Assembly (NCBI GenBank): GCA_938045955.1
Contig: CALIBK010000039.1
Span: 1-46,201, forward strand
Reading direction: 5' to 3'
DNA: 46,201 nt
From: an uncultured bacterium
GTDB taxonomy: Bacteria; Desulfobacterota; BSN033; UBA1163
Part shown: in pieces, positions 10,635 through 19,845 of the stretch
How the letters are laid out: each line of letters opens with the position of its first letter
Position numbering within the stretch: position 1 is the first letter of the stretch
Notes under the pieces: model-generated
Told to the model about the DNA's origin: nothing
Seen by the model: the letters and a program-made list of their open reading frames with translations, nothing else
Databases searched by the model: none
Made by a program: the position numbers and the translations under genes

Positions 10635-10994
10635 ATGGAAGAAAAAAATTTTAAAGAATTGGAAGAAGCCAAGGAGAAAAGAAATTTTGTAAGAGCTGCA
10701 AAGATTGCAGAAGATTTAGGGATGTCCCCAGAGGAGGTTAAAAAGCTTCAGCTCCAGGCTATTAAACAATTTATCGTGGAGTACCGAAATCCTCAAGGTG
10801 CCATAACCCTTCTTAAAGAATATCAATTAAATCGAGAAGAATTAAATCATTTCCTGCAGGAGATTCTTCGAGAATTGAAAGAGAGAGGAGATAATGAGAG
10901 GAGGCAATTCGACATCCAAACGATGGACTATTTGACCCTCGAGAAATGGATTGATCAATATTTAAAAAAAGTTAATAATTTTATTAAATTATAA
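10635..10994 (+). CDS. Hypothetical helical protein
   Basis: 119-aa ORF, downstream of marC, charged helical composition. Confidence 0.55.
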   Translation: MEEKNFKELEEAKEKRNFVRAAKIAEDLGMSPEEVKKLQLQAIKQFIVEYRNPQGAITLLKEYQLNREELNHFLQEILRELKERGDNERRQFDIQTMDYLTLEKWIDQYLKKVNNFIKL

Positions 10995-11012
10995 GAGAAT
11001 TCCTGCCCAATC

Positions 11013-11041
11013 TTGACAATTTAAAGGTGAATGACTAATTT
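11013..11041 (+). promoter_or_regulatory. Putative promoter for the NEW3-ABC operon (TTGACA-N17-TAATTT)
   Basis: TTGACAATTTAAAGGTGAATGACTAATTT. Confidence 0.5.
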
Positions 11042-11146
11042 TTAATTGGAATTTTATTTTTGGTTACCTATCAGTTTATCTAAATCATTCAATTTTTAAA
11101 ATCCTCTTTTTAAACCATTCTTAAATTTTATCGAGGAGGTGGTTTC

Positions 11147-12373
11147 ATGTTGAAACGAATCAAAGGTGTCCGTAGGGTGTTGTTTTCTGCGTTCATGGCA
11201 ATCTCTTTTCTTCTGCTCACTCCGGTTCTGAGTTTAGGGGATCAGAAGACTGATGAAGGGAAGAAACCAGAAAGGTTAATAGAAATGGCCGTTGAATATC
11301 CCGTGGTGGTCGTGGCTCCAAAAGAAGAGGTGAGTATGGATATCATTTTTCATAATCGAGGACGCTCTAATGAGGATGTAGAGGTCTGGATTGATTCACA
11401 GCCGAAGAACTGGAAGGCAAAGATTAAGACCTATCGTTATGGAATTAGAGGGGTTCATGTTCCTTCGGATCAAACCAAAACGATTACCTTTGAAGCCACT
11501 CCTGAGAAGGAAATGAAATTGGGTGAATATAAGTTTGAGATTAAAGGAAGGACGGTGGATGGGAATTTTAATTTTCACAAGACCATCTTAGTGAAGGTAG
11601 AGGAGAAAGAAAAGGGAACGGTTGAGGCGAAAGGGGTGAAATTGACCACCTCCTATCCTGTCCTTCAAGGTCCCTCGGATGCAAAATTTGAATTCTCGAT
11701 GGAAGTTGAAAGCAAATTGGACAAGGAAGCCGTTTTCGATCTTTCCGCCCAATGCCCGGAAGGATGGATCGTCAATTTTAAACCCCGATGGGAAGAGAAA
11801 TATTTCTCAAGTATCCGACTGAAAGCGAATCAAAGTGAAACCGTTGCAGTGGAAGTGAAACCGATGCCACTGGCAAAAAGTGGAGAGTATCCTATTACGA
11901 TTCGAGTCAGTTCTGGAGATGCCCGAGCCGAGGTAAAATTAAAAATCATTATTACCGGGACCTACGCTCTTGAAGCCGGGACTCCTACAGGTCTTCTCTC
12001 CTTAGAAGCAAGGCAGGGAAAACCTGCGAATATCTCTTTTTATATCAAAAATACTGGAACCGCTCCAAATCGAGATATTAAATTTGTCTCATTTAAACCT
12101 GAGAACTGGAAGGTGGAGTTTAATCCTGAAAAGATCCCCGCCATTGAGCCTGGGGATCTGAAACAGGTTGAAGCCATCATTACTCCCTATGAAGAGGCTC
12201 TGGTTGGGGACTATTCCGTAGGGGTGAGCATAGAAGGGGAGAAGGTCAAGAAGAATCTGGAATTCCGTGTTACAGTCCGGCCTTCGACGGCATGGGGCTG
12301 GATCGGGATTGGAATTATTATTGTCGTGGTAGGAGGTCTTGCAGGATTGTTCCGCTGGTTGGGGAGGCGATAA
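11147..12373 (+). CDS. Exported membrane-anchored NEW3-domain (COG1470-like) protein
   Basis: Signal peptide; repeats of beta-sandwich type PENWKVEFNPEKIPAIEPGDLKQVEAIITPYEEALVGDYSVGVSIEGE; C-terminal TM WGWIGIGIIIVVVGGLAGLFRWLGRR. Confidence 0.8.
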   Translation: MLKRIKGVRRVLFSAFMAISFLLLTPVLSLGDQKTDEGKKPERLIEMAVEYPVVVVAPKEEVSMDIIFHNRGRSNEDVEVWIDSQPKNWKAKIKTYRYGIRGVHVPSDQTKTITFEATPEKEMKLGEYKFEIKGRTVDGNFNFHKTILVKVEEKEKGTVEAKGVKLTTSYPVLQGPSDAKFEFSMEVESKLDKEAVFDLSAQCPEGWIVNFKPRWEEKYFSSIRLKANQSETVAVEVKPMPLAKSGEYPITIRVSSGDARAEVKLKIIITGTYALEAGTPTGLLSLEARQGKPANISFYIKNTGTAPNRDIKFVSFKPENWKVEFNPEKIPAIEPGDLKQVEAIITPYEEALVGDYSVGVSIEGEKVKKNLEFRVTVRPSTAWGWIGIGIIIVVVGGLAGLFRWLGRR

Positions 12374-12374
12374 T

Positions 12375-13127
12375 ATGGAGAATCGAATTGTGATAGAAAC
12401 GGAGGAACTGACCAAGGTTTACAACAGTGAGGTGGCAGTCGATCATCTTACCTTCCAGGTCAGAGAAGGAGAGGTATTTGGATTTCTTGGTCCAAATGGT
12501 GCAGGGAAGACCACCACCCTGCTGATGCTTCTGGGCCTCACAGAACCTACAAGTGGAAAGGCAAGAGTGTTGGGGGTGGATCCGGTTAGAGATCCCATCA
12601 AGGTGAAGGGGATGATCGGTTATATGCCTGAGAATATGGGTTTTTATAGAGATCTGGACGCAATCCAGACTCTTCGTTTTGTGGCTGAGCTCAACGGGTT
12701 TCCAAAAGATATAGCAGAGGAACGAATTGAGAAGGCGCTAAAAACCGTTGGGCTCTTCGAGGATTCAAAGAAGAAAGTAGGGGCCTACTCGAAGGGGATG
12801 AGACAGCGGCTCGGGATTGCTGAACTCCTGATTAAGGAACCAAAAGTGGCTTTTCTGGATGAGCCTACCCTGGGACTGGATCCTGATGGAACGAATCGGA
12901 TGATGGAGTTGATTGAGCGGTTAAGCAGAGAGGGAAGGATGACCGTGATCTTAACCTCTCATCTCCTCCATTTAGTTCAGAGGATTTGCCATCGAGTTGG
13001 AATCATGATCAAGGGGAAGATGGTGGCCCAGGGACCGATGGAGCAGTTGGCCAAAGAAAAGTTGGGGGTAGGCGCTGAGAAATACACTCTCGAAGAGATT
13101 TATATGAAATATTTTAAGGAGGCATAG
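12375..13127 (+). CDS. ABC transporter ATP-binding protein
   Basis: Walker A GPNGAGKTTT, signature YSKGMRQRLGIAELL, Walker B VAFLDEPTLGLDP; ATG 12375 preferred over track start 12339. Confidence 0.95.
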   Translation: MENRIVIETEELTKVYNSEVAVDHLTFQVREGEVFGFLGPNGAGKTTTLLMLLGLTEPTSGKARVLGVDPVRDPIKVKGMIGYMPENMGFYRDLDAIQTLRFVAELNGFPKDIAEERIEKALKTVGLFEDSKKKVGAYSKGMRQRLGIAELLIKEPKVAFLDEPTLGLDPDGTNRMMELIERLSREGRMTVILTSHLLHLVQRICHRVGIMIKGKMVAQGPMEQLAKEKLGVGAEKYTLEEIYMKYFKEA

Positions 13128-13129
13128 AG

Positions 13130-14086
13130 ATGCACGGGCTTAAAGCCATCTTTAAGAAAGAGCTTTCGGATCATTTCAGCAGTTATCGCTTTATGATCCT
13201 TTTTGCTTTGATCACCATGGTCAGCCTGATCATTGCCTATATGGTCGGGATGACCATGAGGGAAGAGTTAGCCAGTGTGGCCAAGCCCAAGTATGTCTTT
13301 CTTATGCTTTTTACCTCAAGGGGAGGCCTTTTTTCTTTAGTTCAATTTATAGCCTTTTTTGGCCCTCTGATTGGTTTGATCCTTGGATTTGATTTGATTA
13401 ACAGAGAACGAAATGAGGGCACCCTCAGTCGGTTGCTTTCTCAGCCTGTTTATCGGGATTCGGTGATCAATGGGAAGTTTCTGGCAGGAGTGGTGACGAT
13501 CAGTATCATGATGCTCTCCATCGTCCTGCTGATCACAGGGCTTGGACTCAGGATGGCAGGGGTGATTCCAGGGCTGGATGAGATTTGGAGAATGGGGATT
13601 TATTTAGTCATCAGTATCATTTACATCTCTTTTTGGCTGGGAGTTGCAATTCTTTTCTCGATCCTCTTTCGCGGGATTGCCACCTCCGCGCTTGCTGCTT
13701 TAGCCGTCTGGATTTTTTTCTCCTTCTTTGTTCCCCTGGGAGCAACCATTATCGCGGATGCCTTTGTTCCTGACCCGAATCCAAACAACCCAGAGGCCAT
13801 TTTAACCCATGCCAAGATCCAGAAGGCGATCTCTCTGGTTTCTCCGATGCAGCTTTATTCGGATGCGACCGGGACGATTATCGATCCAACGCGAAAAACA
13901 ACCCGAACCGTTATTCTGATGGGACCCTTAGAGAAACTCTCTCAGGCCCGTTTTGCTGGACCATTGACCCTCGGGATGAGTCTCTTCGTGGTGATGCCAT
14001 ATATTCTTCTTCTGATCGCCATTACTGCCATCTGTTTTGCCATCTCCTATACGATTTTTATGAGACAGGAGATCCGATCTCTCTAA
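13130..14086 (+). CDS. ABC-2 type permease (NosY-like)
   Basis: Multiple TM helices; FDLINRERNEGTLSRLLSQPVYRDSVINGKF. Confidence 0.9.
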   Translation: MHGLKAIFKKELSDHFSSYRFMILFALITMVSLIIAYMVGMTMREELASVAKPKYVFLMLFTSRGGLFSLVQFIAFFGPLIGLILGFDLINRERNEGTLSRLLSQPVYRDSVINGKFLAGVVTISIMMLSIVLLITGLGLRMAGVIPGLDEIWRMGIYLVISIIYISFWLGVAILFSILFRGIATSALAALAVWIFFSFFVPLGATIIADAFVPDPNPNNPEAILTHAKIQKAISLVSPMQLYSDATGTIIDPTRKTTRTVILMGPLEKLSQARFAGPLTLGMSLFVVMPYILLLIAITAICFAISYTIFMRQEIRSL

Positions 14087-14114
14087 AGTTGGGTTTAGAA
14101 GGGAGAGATCAAAG

Positions 14115-14273
14115 ATGAGGTGCCCTCGTTGTGATGGACAGATGAGTTATGAATGGTTCCCAAGCCATGAAGGGAATTATTGGGGCTGGAGGTGCCTCTT
14201 TTGTGGAGAGATTATCGATCCCACGGTTCTGGAGAACCGCCGACGTTCAAAGGCAAATGAAAAATCGAAATGA
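14115..14273 (+). CDS. Small zinc-ribbon protein (52 aa), absent from the ORF track
   Basis: MRCPRCDGQMSYEWFPSHEGNYWGWRCLFCGEIIDPTVLENRRRSKANEKSK*; two CxxC knuckles; GGGAGAG RBS upstream. Confidence 0.7.
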   Translation: MRCPRCDGQMSYEWFPSHEGNYWGWRCLFCGEIIDPTVLENRRRSKANEKSK

Positions 14274-14350
14274 ACCGGATCGGTCTTGAATGAGGATGAA
14301 AAGGATGAGAAGGAATGACAGGTCCGAGAAAGGAAAGGGGGTGGGATATC

Positions 14351-14560
14351 ATGAAGAACCTTTACTATCTCATGGGATTCCAGATCCTTGTTGGGCTATG
14401 GCTCATGATCTCTCCTTTCATCCTTGGATTCAGAGAGTTCACGGGCATAGTCGCCAACAATTTGATCTTCGGAGCCATTGTCCTCCTCCTTGGAATCGGA
14501 GCTCTATACTATCAGAGGACCGCCCCAGGGATAGAGGGAATGGCTAAGAAGGTCGCCTAA
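14351..14560 (+). CDS. Small SPW-repeat-like membrane protein
   Basis: MKNLYYLMGFQILVGLWLMISPFILGFREFTGIVANNLIFGAIVLLLGIGALYY; ATG 14351 follows GGAAAGGGGGTG. Confidence 0.6.
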   Translation: MKNLYYLMGFQILVGLWLMISPFILGFREFTGIVANNLIFGAIVLLLGIGALYYQRTAPGIEGMAKKVA

Positions 14561-14663
14561 ATCCTTTCTCATTCTCTCTTCTCAAATCCTTTAAAGTCGA
14601 AGGATCTGTTCTTCCTTCCATCCTTTGTCATCCTCTCCTTTAACCTCCACCCATTTAGGAACC

Positions 14664-14681
14664 ATTAAACAGGTGTTTAAT
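14664..14681. promoter_or_regulatory. Operator-like palindrome upstream of ino1
   Basis: ATTAAACA-GG-TGTTTAAT, 8-bp perfect arms, 20 nt before the ino1 start codon. Confidence 0.5.
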
Positions 14682-14701
14682 TCAGAAGGAGGTGATCGTT
14701 G

Positions 14702-15907
14702 ATGGGAAAGATTCGAACCTGCCTGATTGGAGTAGGGAATTGTGCCAGTTCTTTCGTCCAGGGGTGCTTCTATTATAATGACCCAAATGCGGATATCCCT
14801 GGACTGATTACAAAGAATTTTGGGGGATATCGAGCTTATGATATCCAATTCGTTTCGGCCTTTGATGTGGACGAAAGAAAGGTAGGTCGGGATCTTTCGG
14901 AGGCCATTTTTGCCAAACCTAACTGTACCACCATCTTTCAAAAAGAGATTCCCTACCTGGATTGTCCGGTTGAAATGGGGTTTATTATCGATAGCATCCC
15001 CCCTCACAACGAGCAATTTCCTGAATCGGTTAGGTTTAAACCTTTAAAGAACATTTATGAAACTCCTGAGGAAGCCAGGCGAGCTATTGTCCGGAGTCTT
15101 AAAGAGAAAGCTGTGGATGTCGTGGTGAACTACCTTCCTGTGGGGAGTGAAGAGAATACCCTTTTCTATGCGGAATGTGCCCTGGAGGCGGGTTGTGCCT
15201 TTGTCAATGCCATCCCTGTGTTTGTTTCCAAACTCTATGGGGAGAGGTTTCGAAAGGCGGGCCTTCCAATCTTGGGGGATGATATTAAATCTCAAGTCGG
15301 AGCAACGATCATTCATCGGGTATTGACCAGACTCTTTGAAGATCGAGGGCAGAAAATCAAGCGATCCTACCAGTTGAATTTCGGCGGGAATACAGATTTT
15401 CTGAATATGCTTGATCGAGAGAGACTGAAGAGCAAAAAAATCAGTAAAACCCAATCTGTTCTCAGTCAGATGAACGATAGCTATTTTGATCCTCAAAACA
15501 TTTATATCGGCCCCAGTGATTATGTTCCCTGGTTAAAGGATAATAAAATCTGCTTCATCAGAATTGAGGCCGAACAGTTTGGTGGGGTTCCAATGAATTT
15601 GGAAATTCGCCTTTCTGTGGAGGACTCTCCAAACTCTGCAGGAGTGATTATGGATGCAGTGCGGGCAGCTAAAGTGGCTCTTGATCGGGGACTCTCAGGG
15701 CCCATTATTGAGGCCAGTGCTTATCTTTTTAAATCTCCTGTCCAACAGTTCGAGGAGAGTGAAGCAAGGGAGATGCTTAAACGATTTGCTCGACCTGAAG
15801 AAGAGGGATTGAAGGAAGAAGAAAAATTCTTTAAGCCCTTTAAGAAGCATCCTTCCTACGAAAAGAGTTCTGTGAAAACGGGATATATGGGATCACTGGA
15901 GGTCTGA
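14702..15907 (+). CDS. ino1: myo-inositol-1-phosphate synthase
   Basis: IRTCLIGVGNCASSFVQGCFYY; NYLPVGSEENTLFYAECALEAGCAFVNAIPVF; LGDDIKSQVGATIIHRVL; GPSDYVPWLKDNK; strong RBS GGAGGTGATC. Confidence 0.93.
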   Translation: MGKIRTCLIGVGNCASSFVQGCFYYNDPNADIPGLITKNFGGYRAYDIQFVSAFDVDERKVGRDLSEAIFAKPNCTTIFQKEIPYLDCPVEMGFIIDSIPPHNEQFPESVRFKPLKNIYETPEEARRAIVRSLKEKAVDVVVNYLPVGSEENTLFYAECALEAGCAFVNAIPVFVSKLYGERFRKAGLPILGDDIKSQVGATIIHRVLTRLFEDRGQKIKRSYQLNFGGNTDFLNMLDRERLKSKKISKTQSVLSQMNDSYFDPQNIYIGPSDYVPWLKDNKICFIRIEAEQFGGVPMNLEIRLSVEDSPNSAGVIMDAVRAAKVALDRGLSGPIIEASAYLFKSPVQQFEESEAREMLKRFARPEEEGLKEEEKFFKPFKKHPSYEKSSVKTGYMGSLEV

Positions 15908-15922
15908 AAGGAGGGATCCAGA

Positions 15923-17104
15923 ATGAAGATCGCCATGATGTCGGCATGGAACACGGATTCAGGGGTCTCCGTCCACGCCGAGTTGATTGGTCGGGAATGG
16001 GTCAAGATGGGACACCCATTACAAGTGTTTACCTTTCTTCCTTCAGATTTTCATGGAACCACCATAGTGGGAGAGGATGAACCCTATGTCATCCGTTGTT
16101 TTACCACCTCGAACTGTCATCGACCCTACCTTGATCCAAGGCCTTTCCTTTCAGGAGAATACGAGGTTTTTGTCGTTCAGGATCTCGGGATGCTTCCCAT
16201 GGATGAACTGGCAAAGATCTTTTTCCACATCCGAAGAAAAGCAGTGACCTTAAATATCATCCATGATAATCGACCCTCTTCCAATCCCTCTTTTTACCAA
16301 TTCGATTGGGACCGGATCGTCTGCTTTGATCCACGATATGAGGCATTCCTTCGAAAATACCATCCACCAGAGAAGATTCAGATCATCCCTTTTCCCTGTC
16401 ATCCCTTGAAGAAAGGAGACCAAAAGGAGGCAAGGGCGAAATTGGGGCTTCCCATGGAGAAAAAGATCATTTTGATCTTTGGCCAAAGAATGAAAGAGTA
16501 TTTTCCCTTATGGCCTCTCCTTCGGGAGCTGGCCTCTGACCATCAGTTTCTCCTTCTCATCGTTTCCCAGAAGGAGATCGAAGGGCTCGAGATGCTCGAG
16601 GGAGTGGAGAGGGAGATTCGAAGAGAATCTCCCTCTCTTGACCTCCTCTATGAATACCTTTATGCCTCGGACGTGTTGATTCTCCATCGAGATCCATGTG
16701 ATGGGGTGGTTGTTTCGAGTTCAGCCTTTCAATGTCTCGGTTCAGGGTGTCCGATTCTTGCCAATCATTCATCCTTCTTTGAGACGCTTAAAGAAGTCGT
16801 CCTTATTTATTCCGATCTCAGGGAGTTTAAAGAAAAGTTATTAGATCTATTGAGTCATGGAGAGGGATACCAAAGGATCCAGAAGGCTCTCCAACCATTC
16901 ATCGAGAGGAATAGTGCCGAAGTGATCGCCAAACAATATCTCCTTCTCTTTGAGAGATTATGGGAGGAGAGAAGATCGGGGGAATTTGATCGATTCTCCC
17001 GGATCTTTAAAACCATGGAGGCTCTTCCGATTCCCGAGCAAAAAGAGGAGAGGGGTTTTCCGCTCCTTCAAGAATCAAAACAGGGAAGACTCCATCCCCA
17101 ATGA
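15923..17104 (+). CDS. Glycosyltransferase, GT4-like (cluster-specific type A, copy 1)
   Basis: MKIAMMSAWNTDSGVSVHAELIGREWVKMGH; DVLILHRDPCDGVVVSSSAFQCLGSGCPILA. Confidence 0.8.
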   Translation: MKIAMMSAWNTDSGVSVHAELIGREWVKMGHPLQVFTFLPSDFHGTTIVGEDEPYVIRCFTTSNCHRPYLDPRPFLSGEYEVFVVQDLGMLPMDELAKIFFHIRRKAVTLNIIHDNRPSSNPSFYQFDWDRIVCFDPRYEAFLRKYHPPEKIQIIPFPCHPLKKGDQKEARAKLGLPMEKKIILIFGQRMKEYFPLWPLLRELASDHQFLLLIVSQKEIEGLEMLEGVEREIRRESPSLDLLYEYLYASDVLILHRDPCDGVVVSSSAFQCLGSGCPILANHSSFFETLKEVVLIYSDLREFKEKLLDLLSHGEGYQRIQKALQPFIERNSAEVIAKQYLLLFERLWEERRSGEFDRFSRIFKTMEALPIPEQKEERGFPLLQESKQGRLHPQ

Positions 17105-17141
17105 TCGCAGGTTTGCCTCCATTTCCAAGGAGGTGAGAGAA

Positions 17142-18476
17142 ATGGTGAGTTTTGTCTCCACCTTTCCACCCGCTATGTGCGGGATTGGAACCTATACAAA
17201 ATATTTAACCGACTGGATGTCTGAAGCTCAGTGGAATGTCATTACTTTTAAGCCCGATGAATTCTCCATTGACAGAGGAGAATGGAAGAATCAGAGAAAG
17301 GATAGGATCTATCCCTGGATCACTCTTGAAGATCCTTCCCTCCCCGAAGAGATTCCGGAAGGAATCCTTTGGTTTCAGCATTCCTTCGGAATGTGGGGGA
17401 GGGTCAATACATCCTTCTTAAAATTGATTGAAGAAGGAAAGAGAAGAGGAAGAAAAGTGGGCGCAAGTTTTCATACGATTCATTTTCAATCGAATGAGAC
17501 TCCATGGGGGATGCAAGAGAAAGAAAGGGAACTTTTAGAAGAAGCTCTCCCATTGTTGGACTTTGCAACGGTGTTTACTTCCGGAGCAAGGAGAGCTGTG
17601 ATCGAGACTTTCCCCCAATACAGGGATAAAGTTTTGGTTCTCAGACACGGCGTTCACCGATATCCTGTGGTGAGTCAAGAGGAAGCAAGGGAGAAGCTCT
17701 TCTCCTATCTTTACCAAAACCCTTCTCTTACCCTCCGAGATAAGACTAATTTGATGAAGTTGAAGAAGTTCCTTTCTAAGAAAGAGGCAATTCTGATAGG
17801 AAACTATGGGTTCATCACCCAGGATAAGGATCCTATTCAACTCTATGAGATAGGGGGTCTTTTACAGAAAAGGATTCCCCATCAGAGGGTCGTCACCCTC
17901 TTCATCGGGAAGATCCAGGAGAGGAAGGATAAGAAGAGGGAGGTTTGTCTCCCAATCCTGGAAAAATTAAAGGCCCTTCACGATGGGGAGACAAATCTTT
18001 TTTATGAAGATTATCTTCCTGAAGAGATATTCCCTTTTGCCTTCAGGGCACTGGATGTGGCGGTATTCTGGTGCAGTAATGCGACCCAATCCGGGAGAAT
18101 GGCTCACGCTCAAGGAACAGGGGTAGCCATCGCTGGGCGGGACTTGGAGGGAATTGGAGAGACACTGAGACTTTCAGGTCTTCCTTCCTCTCTAACGATG
18201 GAGGAACTCTCTGAGAAGATCGCTGAAGTCCTTTCTGAATCAAGGCTCAGGAGAGAGATGGAAGGGAAAAGTAAAAAATATGCCCTGCGATTCTCATTTT
18301 ACAATCAAGCCCAGAAGCACCTTCTGGTGGAGAAAGCCCTCTTGATGGGAGATCCACTTCCTTTACTGGATGGAGAGATGGAAGATGACCTACATATTGG
18401 AGAGATTGGCTTTAGGAGATTTGAAGGATTTAGAAGAACCCGAGGAGGGAGTGACCTCTATTCTCAATGTCGCTGA
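17142..18476 (+). CDS. Glycosyltransferase, GT4-like (type B)
   Basis: MVSFVSTFPPAMCGIGTYTKYLTDWM; AAGGAGG RBS before ATG 17142 (track start 16950 overlaps the upstream gene). Confidence 0.75.
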   Translation: MVSFVSTFPPAMCGIGTYTKYLTDWMSEAQWNVITFKPDEFSIDRGEWKNQRKDRIYPWITLEDPSLPEEIPEGILWFQHSFGMWGRVNTSFLKLIEEGKRRGRKVGASFHTIHFQSNETPWGMQEKERELLEEALPLLDFATVFTSGARRAVIETFPQYRDKVLVLRHGVHRYPVVSQEEAREKLFSYLYQNPSLTLRDKTNLMKLKKFLSKKEAILIGNYGFITQDKDPIQLYEIGGLLQKRIPHQRVVTLFIGKIQERKDKKREVCLPILEKLKALHDGETNLFYEDYLPEEIFPFAFRALDVAVFWCSNATQSGRMAHAQGTGVAIAGRDLEGIGETLRLSGLPSSLTMEELSEKIAEVLSESRLRREMEGKSKKYALRFSFYNQAQKHLLVEKALLMGDPLPLLDGEMEDDLHIGEIGFRRFEGFRRTRGGSDLYSQCR

Positions 18477-18789
18477 GGAGGTAGAGGTTCACCATCCCAA
18501 TCTGAATTATCATAAAATTCCTCTGAAGGATGGAGTCCCTATCCCTGTGGATAGGATGAGAGAGGCTATCCGATGGATAAAGACACATATTTCATCGGAT
18601 AAGGTACTTGTGGCCTGTCATTGGGGGGTGGGGAGATCGGCTTCGATTGTGATCGGTTATCTATGCAGTTTAGGGTTTGGATATGAAGAGGCGCTCAACT
18701 TTGTTTCTTCTAAAAGACCAGGGGTGAATCCTATTCCAGGATTAAAAGAGACCATTCAGAATCTCAATCATGAAGGGGGAGAGAGATAA
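18385..18789 (+). CDS. Dual-specificity/cysteine phosphatase
   Basis: CX5R loop VACHWGVGRSASIVIGYL; ATG 18385 follows GGAGAG; overlaps upstream GT by about 92 nt in another frame. Confidence 0.85.
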   Translation: MTYILERLALGDLKDLEEPEEGVTSILNVAEEVEVHHPNLNYHKIPLKDGVPIPVDRMREAIRWIKTHISSDKVLVACHWGVGRSASIVIGYLCSLGFGYEEALNFVSSKRPGVNPIPGLKETIQNLNHEGGER

Positions 18790-19845
18790 ATGCATATTGC
18801 AATGATGACCGCTTGGAATACAGATTCCGGAGTGGCTGTTCACGCTGAACCCATCGGAAAAGCCTGGATCGAAATGGGACACCAGGTGACGATCTTCAGC
18901 CATGTTTCCTATGACTATCATGGAGAAGGATTTACAGGGAAGGATGAAGACTATGTGGTGAGATGTTTTGGGACTCAGCGGACTAACTTCCTGGATCCTC
19001 GTCCTATTCTTACCACCAATTTTGATCTCCTTGTCGTTCAGGATTTAAGGATGCTTCCGGTGGAAAATTTTGCCAAGATCTTTCCTCTTCTCAGGAGGCG
19101 AGCAAGGATTGTTCATGTGGTCCATGAAAATAGACTTCCTGAGGAGCCCTGGTTTTATCAATTCTTATGGGATGGGGTGGTCTATTTCGATGAGAGACAG
19201 GAATTTCTTAAAGAGGTTTATCCAAACGCAAAATTGATTCCCTTCCCATGTTTTCCTATTCGAAGGGGGGATAAGATCGAAGCACGGAAAAGATTGGGTC
19301 TCCCCATTGATAAAAAGATCATTTACATTTTTTGCCATCGAGGATATGAACCTTTTCTTCGAAATATCCCGGAAGAACTTGAGGGTCAGGCCATTTTACT
19401 TTTTGTGGTACCTCCGAATTATCAGATGGTCGAAAGGGGTAGGATTCCTCCTTGGATGATCATTCGTGAGGAGAGGGTTCTCTCAAAAGAAAGATTTGAT
19501 GAATACCTTTTCGCCTCGGACGTCGTGATTCTTCATAAGTTTCAGAGTCTGTTTTTGGGAGTCGTCTCTTCCACAGCGTTTCAGGCCCTGGGGGCGGGGT
19601 GTCCGATGTTCGTTCCGGCCCTCTCTGACTATTTCAAGCCTTTGGAGAACGAGGTCGTCCATTATCATGATATCGACGATCTCGGCGATCGACTGGTTGA
19701 ACTTCTTTTAAAAGATGGTGAGAGAGAGCGGTCCTTGATTGACCTTGCGGATGGATTCTGTTCGGTCAATTCTCCTCAGATCATCGCCAAGAGGTTTATT
19801 GATTTCTTCGTAGAGCTTGGGAAACCTTTATGGGGGCATCCATGA
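18790..19845 (+). CDS. Glycosyltransferase, GT4-like (type A, copy 2)
   Basis: MHIAMMTAWNTDSGVAVHAEPIGKAWIEMGHQ, similar to copies at 15923 and 21878. Confidence 0.8.
   Translation: MHIAMMTAWNTDSGVAVHAEPIGKAWIEMGHQVTIFSHVSYDYHGEGFTGKDEDYVVRCFGTQRTNFLDPRPILTTNFDLLVVQDLRMLPVENFAKIFPLLRRRARIVHVVHENRLPEEPWFYQFLWDGVVYFDERQEFLKEVYPNAKLIPFPCFPIRRGDKIEARKRLGLPIDKKIIYIFCHRGYEPFLRNIPEELEGQAILLFVVPPNYQMVERGRIPPWMIIREERVLSKERFDEYLFASDVVILHKFQSLFLGVVSSTAFQALGAGCPMFVPALSDYFKPLENEVVHYHDIDDLGDRLVELLLKDGERERSLIDLADGFCSVNSPQIIAKRFIDFFVELGKPLWGHP

Noticed and set aside
16950-17141. N-terminal extension of the GT-B ORF (track start 16950)
   Set aside because: Overlaps the upstream GT out of frame; ATG 17142 has an AAGGAGG RBS and begins the conserved fold
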